Shown piece after piece: positions 1 to 7,738 of a stretch of DNA of 10,983 nt. The stretch lies in NCBI GenBank assembly GCA_028565715.1, contig JAOXYC010220239.1, forward strand, positions 1 to 10,983, in the 5' to 3' direction. A program made the position numbers and the translations under genes. Each line of letters opens with the position of its first letter. Position 1 is the first letter of the stretch. This DNA comes from Phoronis pallida. Taxonomy: Eukaryota > Phoronida > Phoronidae. A model generated the notes under the pieces. The model searched no databases. It was not told the DNA's origin and saw only the letters and a list, made by a program, of their open reading frames with translations.

Positions 1-657
1 ACTACACAGACCCAAGGCATAAATGCTATAAACACTAGTAAAACATTTCCAAATTCCTAAATGCAGTCAGGCATTTGGTGCAGAATTTGGAAAAGTTGAT
101 AACACTGTTTCTCTATTTCTGTGATGATATTATCATCATCATCATCAGATTAAAGATCTATCGACACCCGAGATCGACACTGCTCACATTCTTTGGAATA
201 CAAAAACTACCACTGACTATACCCCACTGATGATTGCATTACCATCTGTATTCAAATAAAGGATCCACTGAATGCAACCACTTGCAAATTAATGTGAATT
301 CGCAAAACAACTGGCTACAACTACTGTTGACAGATTTTAAGCTGATGGTATTCTCTATGTTACACCAGTTTTTTGAAAAGCACCAATAGAATGTAGAATG
401 TTATCTGTATACAGTTATCTCCACTCAAAATCTCAGTGATAATATTCAGCATTTGCAATAGGGTCATCTAAAGTCCAGCAAACACCCAGGAGTTTTAACT
501 AAAACATTGCTTTACAAGTCTACAACCCAACTTTACCAAGTGCAAATTACTAGAAGATGGTTGGGGGAACTTGGTAGATTTATAGATTTTCTACAGCATG
601 CCAAATATCTAATGAAAATAAATGTGCAATGAATTCATTTTGATCCTAAACACATTT
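1..657. other. Gene-free AT-rich stretch
   Basis: Apart from the ATC run I see no exon, repeat or RNA gene here. Stops are frequent in all frames. Confidence 0.6.
132..146 (+). repeat. (ATC)5 microsatellite
   Basis: Five perfect ATC copies. The left flank GATGATA (123-129) pairs with TATCATC (131-137), so the run sits on one arm of a short palindrome. Confidence 0.85.
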
Positions 658-680
658 ACCATGATGTAATATGTCATGGT
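658..680. repeat. Small hairpin ACCATGA/TCATGGT
   Basis: Seven-base perfect arms with a nine-base loop in non-coding AT-rich DNA. Function unknown. Confidence 0.5.
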
Positions 681-871
681 TCTGACGCTTTAGGCAATTA
701 TTATACACCAATGGAAGCATCTCAGTGAAAATATGGAACTTATGGTGCTTCTTGGCAGGTTATTAATATTCATGCCTTAAGAGTTACATTTCAAACATCC
801 TGGCAATATATATGGCTTCCTTCCTTCATTGACAAGTTATCATTTTACAGAGCAAATGTCTCTCTGTATAT

Positions 872-930
872 CGGGTGATTCAGAAAAAACGTCCCAGACT
901 TTACAGTCTAATATCTCAAAAACTTCAATG
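872..930. mobile_element. Possible end of an unknown repeat element
   Basis: CGGGTGATTCAGAAAAAACG, then CCCAGACTTTACAGTCT (hairpin AGACT/AGTCT, 896-909), then AATATCTCAAAAACTT. The GGGTGATTC start followed by ATATCTCAAAAACT resembles terminal regions of invertebrate DNA-transposon copies as I remember them. No inverted partner is found in the window. Confidence 0.2.
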
Positions 931-2484
931 CCCACGGTTTATTATATCATTAGATATAAGGCGAAAATTCCAAGTTGTTCGATTAAACAACATCTAAATG
1001 GCTTGTCCTGCTAAACTGATTTAATCAAATATTAAAAATAATTTTTTCAAAAAAAATATTTTTCACTAAGATTGATTTTTCTTGCACTGTAGACCGTCCT
1101 AGAGAACATTCAGTAATAGTTGCATGTAGCTAACCCTTTAGGTGGAACACCTAGACGATAACCTCAAGGAGACAATTTTAAAACATTTAGAAATTCTAAA
1201 TTCACTGATTCTATGAAATTACCATAAATAAATAGTCTGATCAAAAAGTACCATGAACTTAAAAAACTTTTATTGAGAAAAAGGAGAAAAACTTACCAGA
1301 TTTAAAATGGTGATTACCTAATCCCATAATTAAAAAGATTTAAACAAATACCCAGGAACAAATACCCAGTTTGCCCCACCATAACATTAAATTAAAGTGT
1401 TGAAACCACTGCACTATTTTAGTACAATACAGGTAGCAAACACGATAGTAGGAAATGCTCACAATAGAGGTGCTGTACCGTGAAATGAGTCTATTGTCCC
1501 ATGGACAACCTCATTACACAGATCATTGATTTCACAGTTGAAATATACAAGATCATCATCACCTTCATTACAATTATCATCTATTAGGTGCGATTAATTT
1601 ATGGTGCTTCACAGGTTAAGCAGTGAACCGTGAAAATCACAGGTAGCTCAGTGCAAAATATCACAGGGACAAAACAACAACATGGGTGGAGATGACCACT
1701 GGCACACTAGTCTCAGGTGATAGTGGACAGGTAGGCCTAAAAGGGTAAAGCATATTTCAAACACATATATTTCAACCAGGTTGTAGCTTGTTTAGGAATC
1801 ACCATAAAACAGTTAAATATAAAAGATAATAGATTGATGGGGTCTTTATTGGAAAATTAATCATAACAATTTTTTATCTTGATCTAGTTGACTTTTACGA
1901 TGATGTTTTTGAAAATTATTGTGTAGATGCAACTTGGTCTTTGACCCAAAAAGTCCCCATATTTCAAGAATTGTTTGGTTAACAGAACAGATAATTGGGC
2001 CGCAACAAATCTCATGTCATTATGAGAAGACTGCCAACTTTTCGAAACAAAAAATAAGTGTGATCTTAAAAATTCACATGTTTTTTGTTTTGCATTCTCT
2101 CTGTGTGCTTAATATGCAAACCGTGAATAAACTCAACAAAAATACAACTACGGTCATTGATTGCCTTGCATTTTTAAAAGATCTCGCTTAATTTCAGCAG
2201 TTCCAATATCTATGGTAATCTTAAGCTTTCTTTACTAATGAGGATATTTGTCAATAGGTGGCAGCACAAAACAATAGTAGCTACAACCGTGAATAATTGG
2301 ATAGCAAAGATTTTCAAACTTTTAAATCTGATAATCACAACCGTTTGCTTTCACAATTCTAACATTTTACTAAAATAATATTTATCATAGGTTTGCTTCT
2401 AATAACAATTAGTATAACCAAATAACTATCAACCCTACAATACAAAGTAAAAGCAACTATCTACACATTTTGTAATTTTTTATA
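931..2484. other. Gene-free AT-rich stretch
   Basis: It holds a TAGGCCTA octamer (1732-1739), a minus-strand GTAAGTTT donor-like site at 1291-1296 without a convincing exon, and an 82-to-90-codon open stretch at 1919-2191 with AT-driven composition. Nothing can be annotated as a gene. Confidence 0.55.
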
Positions 2485-2516
2485 ATGTGTAGGTGTATTA
2501 AAATACACCTACACAT
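2485..2516. repeat. 32-bp palindrome with 15-bp perfect arms
   Basis: The arm ATGTGTAGGTGTATT, a two-base AA spacer, and the exact reverse complement AATACACCTACACAT. A third copy of the end octamer, CTACACAT, lies at 2461-2468. The octamer therefore occurs three times in alternating orientation with starts 24 bp apart (2461, 2485, 2509). The flanks are plain AT-rich DNA. Confidence 0.85.
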
Positions 2517-2955
2517 CTTTGATAAAATAAACATGGTTCAAATAGGATCAAAAAAGTCAAACACCAACTGACACTGATAATCGTATTAAATTGTTATGAA
2601 CCCAATCAGACATTAGAAAGTACTGTGTATCACCGAACATCAAAGACAAGCATTAACACACAATTACTGAAGCATTAAACTGCTGATCTGCTAAGATATA
2701 ACTGTTTACAACAGAAGAGAAGTTACCAATTCCCACGAGTAAGCATATATTTACATTGATAGCAATATTGCTTTGTGAAAAAGTAAGATTATTTTGGCTA
2801 AAAATTAATTGCAAAAATTCTACCTTTGAAGTAGTACACTGAGTTTCTGTATCTCCGCACTACACGTATTCTAGAAGAACGTTGCTAAAAGCTCAAGTTC
2901 TTGTATTGTATAACTAGAGCAACGCTAAAGGGATGCGCCCACAGGGGTGTGCAAC

Positions 2956-3732
2956 TCGACATAAACCAAAGTTTAAAACTCAGTTAACCAACTTCACCAA
3001 GGTAATTGAGTCTTCGTTCAAGTGGTTTGGAAGCTAATCAACAGAAACCAAGTATGATTATTTTGCCAACAGGGGGAGTTGTAATAAATGTAAATGTCTG
3101 TAACTGATGGGTGTGGGGCATCCATACAAGGAACACGTATGCTAAGTCTCATCAAAATTGGTTGAGCAGTTTCAAAGATAATCGACGGAAATTAATTGCG
3201 GCAATTTTGATCAAATTATGCCATTAGAGGGAGCTGAGAAAGAACAAATGTGGCAAATGTCGTCAAAATCCATCTAGTGGTTTCAAACAAAACTAATTGC
3301 GATGATTTTGAACTAATTTTTAACAAGTTTATATATATCAATTAAAGTTCATCAAAGTTATATATACATTGTCAACAAATTCTGTCAAGCCATTTTAAAG
3401 ATAATCGTCGGAAAGCAATTGCAGCGATTTTGATCTAATTTTGCCACTAGGGGTGCTGTAGTGATTTTGATGGTCTGATAATCGAATGGTGCCGGCGCAT
3501 CTGCACAAGGATCAGGTGTGTCAAGTTTCGTCAAAATCCGTCAAGCCGTTTAAAAGATAATCGACATAAACCAATTGCGGCGATTTTGAACTTATGTTAC
3601 ATATAAGGGGAGCTATGATGATTGTTACGGTCCGAAAATGGTGCCAGCGCATCAATACAAGGACCATTTGTCCCAAATTTCGTCAAAATCGGTCAAGCCG
3701 TTCAGAAGATAATTGACAGAAACCAATTGTGG
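2956..3732. repeat. Degenerate tandem array of about 150-bp units
   Basis: A core close to CGTCAAAATCGGTCAAGCCG, then AAGATAATCGACAGAAACCA, then ATTGCGGCGATTTTGA, recurs with cores starting near 3150, 3261, 3371, 3529 and 3681, and in more eroded form near 3034 and 2956. The last full steps are about 158 and 152 bp. An earlier step is shortened to about 111 bp. Each better-kept unit continues with a GGGGGAGCT-like block, a TGGTGCCGGCGCAT-like block and CACAAGGA. The sequence TCGACATAAACCAA is identical at 2956 and 3561. The units are best kept at the 3' end and decay leftwards. I see no long open frame in it. Confidence 0.75.
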
Positions 3733-3799
3733 ACGTCCAACCAGACAGACATGATAGCAATATGCGGCCACATTGTGGGCGCATAAAAACTAAGCCTAG
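3733..3799 (+). repeat. 3' tail of the array: palindrome, CAGACAGAC and hairpin
   Basis: The last unit breaks off into GGACGTCC (a perfect palindrome, 3731-3738), then CCAACCAGACAGAC, then a hairpin at 3761-3785. The hairpin stem is TATGCG/CGCATA, then an unpaired G opposite G, then CCAC/GTGG around an ATT loop. CTAA follows at 3790 and CTAG at 3796. From memory, repeats with AATCGGTCAAGCCGTT followed by GACAGAC and a GC-rich hairpin are common in invertebrate genomes, so this is probably the end of a non-autonomous mobile element. I cannot name the family with confidence. Confidence 0.55.
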
Positions 3800-3914
3800 A
3801 TCATGCTGCATGTCTAAAGGTTTTTTAAATAATTAGTAGTAGGATAAGGAGTACAATAAGTACAAAGATTTTCACTGCAATTTGTTTTTATGACTTTTAT
3901 GGTCATGGATATGG

Positions 3915-4310
3915 CTAAAAATTACCTCTGTATCCTTTAACTGGACATCCAAACAGATTCATGACACAGTGACACCACAGGGGTCGTGCCAAGTTATGAC
4001 ACATACTGTTAAGATCCATTGCTGTTGTTCTACTGGTCTCTCTCACAGCCCCTCTCAAACAAAGGTCTGTTCGCCCTACGCAAGAATCAGGTATCGCCAA
4101 GTGTATGTTGATTACGTCACTCCACTTAAACACAGAGACCCCTACTTTTGGCAAAAAACGGAAGGCCTCCCGCGATTGTTCCGGTCTGTTTTTTTTCAAC
4201 GACGGGCTGAGTTCAGTCTTTTGTTCCACATGTATTTGAATTTTTCGAATGTAGAAAAATCCACTGAAATATTTCCAAAGTTGGAGAAACCATGAAAAAC
4301 TTCTACCCAA
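3915..4310. other. Stretch open on both strands, gene status undecided
   Basis: The minus strand is open for 131 codons (3915-4310) and the plus strand for 108 codons (3969-4295), so at most one can be real. The interval is richer in CpG than its flanks. The minus frame contains TATTTCAG at about 4266, a possible acceptor. I find no good matching donor on either strand and recognise neither peptide. Open frames of this length are expected about once by chance in a window this size. Confidence 0.2.
4112..4119. promoter_or_regulatory. CRE-like motif TTACGTCA
   Basis: It matches the CREB/ATF site TGACGTAA on the minus strand. It lies in a stretch with more CpG than its surroundings (about 3980-4400), which could be a promoter-proximal region. 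One 8-bp match is weak evidence. Confidence 0.2.
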
Positions 4311-4653
4311 TGTTAAGGGCCAAAGTTGGCAAAACTTGGCTACGGTATTTCACACGAATCAACGTGGCCTGTAGATAGTTGCCAATGACGAAGGACCGCA
4401 CAACAAACATTTAAAACCCTAAAACATTGAAACACAGCCAATATGAGAGGAATCTTGTATTGTCCTAGAAGTCTGAGTAAAACTCATTTCTAGAAGAAGC
4501 AAGCAAAACTGCTGCATACAATCATCAGATTTTTTTCCCTTTCTTTCGAAAAATATAATGAGAGCTCGGCAGTGCACAGAACCAACACAATCTTGACATA
4601 TGCCAATGAACGGCAAATTATCATTGTCAACACTTCAGAAAAACAATGTTGTA

Positions 4654-4670
4654 ATCAAATCCAATTTGAT
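4654..4670. repeat. Hairpin ATCAAAT-CCA-ATTTGAT
   Basis: Seven-base perfect arms around a three-base loop. TCAGAAAAACAA occurs on both sides of it, near 4635 and 4712, as a 12-bp direct repeat. No gene is attached. Confidence 0.5.
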
Positions 4671-5235
4671 GCATAATTCAAATGTCAATGTTGGCAATTC
4701 AATTTCCTCGAATCAGAAAAACAACATTTAACTTTGTTCTCAACACATCACATACTCCGGGTCAGTCAATAACTTTTTTCCAATTCAACTGTCTTTTTCG
4801 GTATCCACCAAGTACTTGTATCATGATAACCAAAGGAATCCACATGAATAACCAATCATAATTATACACAATTAACATGTGATCAGTCAGTTTCAAACCC
4901 AGACAATATCCACGTCGATTCTTGCGCCATCACAAGTCAGAAGTCAATCAGCTCTAATACATGTATGCCATGGTAATTATAGACGACAAAGCACATTTCG
5001 GTTGAATTCCTTTCACAAATATTATATTGAGCCAATCAATATAATGCGTATATATACCGCTAGTTTGGGATTAGTTGTAAAGTGGTTATTTTAGTATCGC
5101 TCTCATTAAGTTTAAGCTAATTGTTGGTGAAACCCGAAAACAACCAGGAAAAGTCTCTGGAGAAATAATCCAAGTGTGGATTTCTGTGAATCTTCTCAAA
5201 GAGAATTGATCAGGTGCTTTACTCGGGGTGATTTA

Positions 5236-5254
5236 GCCCTGTTTAGTTCAGGGC
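5236..5254. repeat. GC hairpin GCCCTG-CAGGGC
   Basis: Six-base perfect GC-rich arms with a seven-base loop (TTTAGTT) in AT-rich DNA, flanked by two GTGATTT words. It is not followed by a T-run and is not a bacterial terminator. Confidence 0.45.
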
Positions 5255-5496
5255 AGTGGTGATTTCTTTTATATGTATGTTGATCTATTTCTAGAATTTT
5301 GAACAGTGATTAGGATTAAACATATAGTTCTCAATAAAAAGTAGAAATTAGGTACTTTCCTGACAAAAATGAGGGTAATGATGATGGAAATAAACCTAGA
5401 TCCGACTTCTGGGTTCTATCAACACACTGAAACTGGCAACAATTCTGAACAGTATAACAAAAAAAGCATCTATGTAGTAGTAACTCTTTTTTAACA

Positions 5497-5502
5497 TTTA
5501 AT
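5497..5502 (-). terminator. Candidate polyadenylation signal ATTAAA
   Basis: The minus strand has ATTAAA, the commonest variant of AATAAA. About 30-40 bases further on comes a U-rich stretch (TGCTTTTTTTGTT, about 5456-5468), a plausible downstream element. It lies about 80 bases past the candidate stop codon, a reasonable distance for a short 3' untranslated region. In AT-rich DNA such hexamers are common by chance. Confidence 0.28.
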
Positions 5503-5579
5503 TTGAAAACCCAATTCATTGCATAGAGAACGATGCAAATGCATAACAAATTTTACCAAATAAAATTCTACTCAGTCAT

Positions 5580-5592
5580 TTAACACTTCTTT
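5580..5592 (-). CDS. Possible terminal coding exon with stop codon
   Basis: The minus strand has an acceptor, GTTTGATTTTTTCAG, ending at 5593. The next bases complete the split codon from the previous exon and read QKKC, then TAA at 5580-5582. In the alternative frame of the preceding exon it would read KEVLND then TGA at 5572. Every frame closes within seven codons, so if the acceptor is used this must be the last coding exon. The 3' untranslated region would run to the poly(A) signal near 5500. So short a coding piece cannot be supported by composition. The call rests on the acceptor and on phase compatibility. Confidence 0.3.
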
Positions 5593-5866
5593 CTGAAAAA
5601 ATCAAACAAAGTTCTCAAAATTAGAACATATGTGAACATCACCCAATCTGTCTGGTACAAGCTGACCAATCAAATGAGCTGTTCTGACCACCTCAACCAA
5701 AATCAACCAATCAAAATCTGGATACTTGGTGTGGACAGACCATGTGTTTATAAGCTCATTCAGAGATTAGATCATAATGCCCAATAACAACACCTTTTAG
5801 CAAGGTGTTGTAGTCTGATTACATGGGGATTACCTTACACAGAAGCACAATAATAACAGCACTTAC

Positions 5867-5933
5867 TGATAAGTGGGCAGATGAATAACAATGGCCAGAC
5901 ACCTCAGGCATAATAACAATGGAACTTGGGCTA
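5867..5933 (-). CDS. Probable 67-nt internal exon of the same gene
   Basis: On the minus strand a long pyrimidine tract ending CCATTTCCCTCAG is followed by 67 bases and then a GTAAGTG donor. These are the best-matched splice signals in the window. Joined to the upstream exon (phase 1) the frame is open and reads hydrophobic: IAQVPLLLC, then LAIVIHLPTY. It leaves in phase 2. A second frame is also open (SPSSIVIMPEVSG...), but it would need an upstream exon ending in phase 2, which I do not see. The exon contains AATAACAATGG twice (5884-5894 and 5912-5922 on the + strand), so part of it may derive from a short duplication. The upstream intron (5934-6370, 437 bp) carries a palindromic mobile element. 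Confidence 0.42.
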
Positions 5934-6115
5934 CTGAGGGAAATGGGAAGGGAAAAGAAGGGTAAATTAAAAAAGTTTGAAAGTCAAAACAATCACAGGC
6001 ACCAGATAAAGGGTTTGAAATTTAATTGTCCATTTTGTAATTAAAAAGAAGATTTTTCTGTTTTTTCATGAATATTCACATGTGTAGCCAGATGTAAATG
6101 GCACTGTATGTTTAC

Positions 6116-6278
6116 TACCGTATCGACGTGGGTTAGCGCCCATGCACGGCTTAGCGCCAAGCCCCTACTTTTCGAAAATTTTGCAATAAGCACCCATGTT
6201 CGCTTAGGGCCCATCCCATGTTTTTTGGCAATTCCCAGAAGAGCCGCCCTGGGCGCTATAACCCGCGTTGATATGGTA
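6116..6278. mobile_element. MITE-like palindromic element with TTAGCGCCC motifs
   Basis: A 163-bp element has inverted ends. The left end, TACCGTATCGACGTGGG... to 6141, matches the reverse complement of 6251-6278 (TACCATATCAACGCGGG...) at 23 of 26 positions plus a 2-nt indel. Inside are repeated AGCGCCC-type words in both orientations: GGTTAGCGCCC (6131), TTAGCGCC (6151), TAAGCACCC (6187), GCTTAGGGCCC (6202) and GGGCGCTATA (6251). I recall palindromic repeats rich in AATAAGCGCCC from several marine invertebrates. It has no room for a transposase, so it is non-autonomous. No clear target-site duplication is visible. It lies in the intron between the two main candidate exons, and open frames that cross it on either strand come from the palindrome rather than from genes. 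Confidence 0.72.
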
Positions 6279-6370
6279 AATATTGATTGCAATGGCCAGA
6301 TATTGTGAATCCTTTGACAATGAAGTGGTAACTTTGAAACTATTTGCCTGAACAAATTTTAAAATCTTAC

Positions 6371-6758
6371 TTTGCTCCTTTGTTAGGATTGGTGCCTTTG
6401 GTACAGTAGGTATCCTGCACAACGTTGCTGCATTGACTCTCTCCCACTCTATGACCCGGCGATTATCGTCCCTGATAGGAAATGCATGTATTGGTCGACG
6501 TAGCATAACAGGGAGTGATGCCCTCAAATTACTCATCCTTCGGAAATTTCCAAACGGCTCCAAAAGCGGTTTCTTCGATGGTTGTGAACCACAATTATAC
6601 GAGCACTCATGAAACATTTTTCTCGCAATCCTAACAGGTTTTCCAGCAGATGACAAATCAAGTTCTTTCTTTTTTGAGAAAAACATTTTCTTCCATGAAT
6701 TCTTGCCACTTTGTGAAACCAAGTTGGGTGAGTCTTTCTTCTCCAAGACAGACAACAT
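6371..6758 (-). CDS. Probable first coding exon of an unrecognised protein
   Basis: This is the longest convincing open stretch in the window: 129 codons plus one base from an ATG at 6758. The minus strand has a GTAAGA donor directly after 6371 (phase 1). A polypyrimidine acceptor, TTCCTTTCCAG, lies at 6781 and would leave a 22-nt leader. An in-frame TAA sits upstream of the ATG, which favours this start, and -3 is G. The predicted product is basic. It opens MLSVLEKKDS, has a lysine-rich stretch near residues 22-32 (WKKMFFSKKK), an RRMSN motif that resembles a basophilic-kinase site near residue 77, and ends PKAPILTKEQ. I see no signal peptide and no catalytic motif, and I recognise no family. 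The frame runs on past the donor into a repeat, which supports ending the exon at 6371. It could still be a chance open frame, since no homology search was possible. Confidence 0.55.
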
Positions 6759-6780
6759 CTCTGTCACTTAATACATTAAC
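6759..6780 (-). other. 5' leader portion of the coding exon, with alternative acceptors
   Basis: The minus strand reads ...TTCCTTTCCAG then GTTAATG. This pyrimidine-rich acceptor puts 22 untranslated bases before the ATG at 6758. A weaker AG at 6761-6762 (GTGACAG) would leave only two bases. The leader contains stops in the coding frame, so translation cannot enter from an upstream exon in that frame. A different frame is open through the leader (see findings). Confidence 0.4.
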
Positions 6781-7666
6781 CTGGAAAGGAATTTATGATG
6801 GTTTATTAAAGTAAACATTAGGAAAAGTTCTAAAAAAGTAAACAAAAAGTCTAAACAATGTCATTGCTCTAAAAATATGTTGGGATAAGTTTAAACAATT
6901 TAAACCAGTCAAGAATGAAAATAAGTATTTACTAACATGACCATAAACGCGCATAACTATACAGTATCTAAACAAAATATATACAAATGTAATATTTTAT
7001 TAATAAAATGCTATCAGTATGGATAAATGCACTGTTATCAAACTTGTCACAACAGTGAACCCCGAATGCAAACAACTAGGCAATTGGTTTCCACTGATTT
7101 ACGATACAAGCATTAGAACTGGTCATCATGACACAAATTGTCAATTTCATTGATTAATGTCAGTTTCAATAAATAATGGATTTCATTTGCCCTTGGCAAA
7201 CAACATTATTTTTTGTTTTGACAGCAGAACCTTTTGAACCCATTATCAGTGTTATAATTATCAATTATCCAGTTTAATTTGGTTTTCAATCCATTGATTC
7301 CCTTTCACTTACAACAGCCAGGACAGACTATGGAATAAAATCGACCATCATTGAGAAACTATTCTATTTGCAAAAAAATCATTAAAAGTCCAGTTAGGAG
7401 GGTTTGCGTGTGTCTTGGACATACTCGGCTTGTCGAAGGAACATGCGGCCAGGGTAATCAAAGTACCGGTAATACTTGTTGGGCAGCAAGTTTTATTTTC
7501 TGTGTACCAATCAACTCAAATTCAGAGCCACCACAATTTTTCTACAGCCCTTTTATTCATTGTAGAAACACTGCCTTACCTATAGGCCCTACATGTTAAA
7601 CATGCCATCGGATTGGATACAGCCTCCTTAATAATAAAATAGGTGTCCACTTTTACATTCATTTAC
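6781..7666. other. Intron or intergenic DNA
   Basis: If the minus-strand gene model is right, this is part of the first intron. Weak minus-strand donors at 7307-7312 and 7574-7579 lack well-defined exons. Otherwise AT-rich and featureless. Confidence 0.45.
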
Positions 7667-7738
7667 CAGTCGCAGTCTATCCAAATGTACAGGAACTACA
7701 GTATACATTTCTTCATAAAAACGTAAAAGCATAGTGTC
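7667..7738 (-). CDS. Possible 72-nt phase-0 exon
   Basis: On the minus strand GAGCTGTTTCAG precedes 72 bases that are fully open (DTMLLRFYEEM... to ...VHLDRLRL) and end CTG before GTAAATG. The length is a multiple of three, so it could be skipped without shifting frame. It contains ATGs, the second with A at -3. It would join in phase to the open frame of the 10830 exon and to the alternative frame of the 6780 exon. The pyrimidine tract is only moderate and 24 codons can be open by chance. I do not recognise the peptide. Confidence 0.22.

Larger units (their letters stand above)
4311..5496. other. Gene-free stretch
   Basis: It contains only the small hairpins listed separately. The short open frames have no splice context and look random. 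Confidence 0.5.

Noticed and set aside
829-1014. 61-codon plus-strand open frame
   Set aside because: Overlaps the possible repeat end. Length is expected by chance and there is no splice context.
1297-1330. Minus-strand CTG/GTAAGTTT donor
   Set aside because: Strong donor consensus alone. Upstream frames close at once and no acceptor is paired with it.
1640-1660. TAGCTCAGTG resembling a tRNA A-box
   Set aside because: No B-box (GGTTCGANNCC) downstream and no cloverleaf.
1919-2191. 90-codon plus-strand open frame
   Set aside because: AT-driven composition, begins with a weak start, no matching acceptor/donor pair, no recognisable motif.
3790-3799. CTAA/CTAG as a definite Helitron 3' terminus
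   Set aside because: The next base is not the expected T and no 5' TC end is seen. Kept only as a resemblance.
4879-5549. Short open frames at 4879-5094 (+) and 5331-5549 (-)
   Set aside because: Low complexity and no splice context. The minus one lies in the candidate 3' untranslated region.
6041-6355. 104-codon minus and 66-codon plus (6108-6308) open frames
   Set aside because: Both are produced by the GC-rich palindromic element and do not form a gene.
4419-6975. Short minus-strand frames at 4419-4616 and 6793-6975
   Set aside because: About 60 codons each, AT-driven, without supporting signals.
7351-7599. 82-codon plus-strand open frame
   Set aside because: No good splice sites or motifs, ordinary length for chance.
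7580-7628. Minus-strand exon ending at a GTAAGG donor (EAVSNPMACLTCRAYR)
   Set aside because: The acceptor is poor (ATTATTAAG), and joining it to the 7667-7738 exon would need an intron of only about 40 bases.
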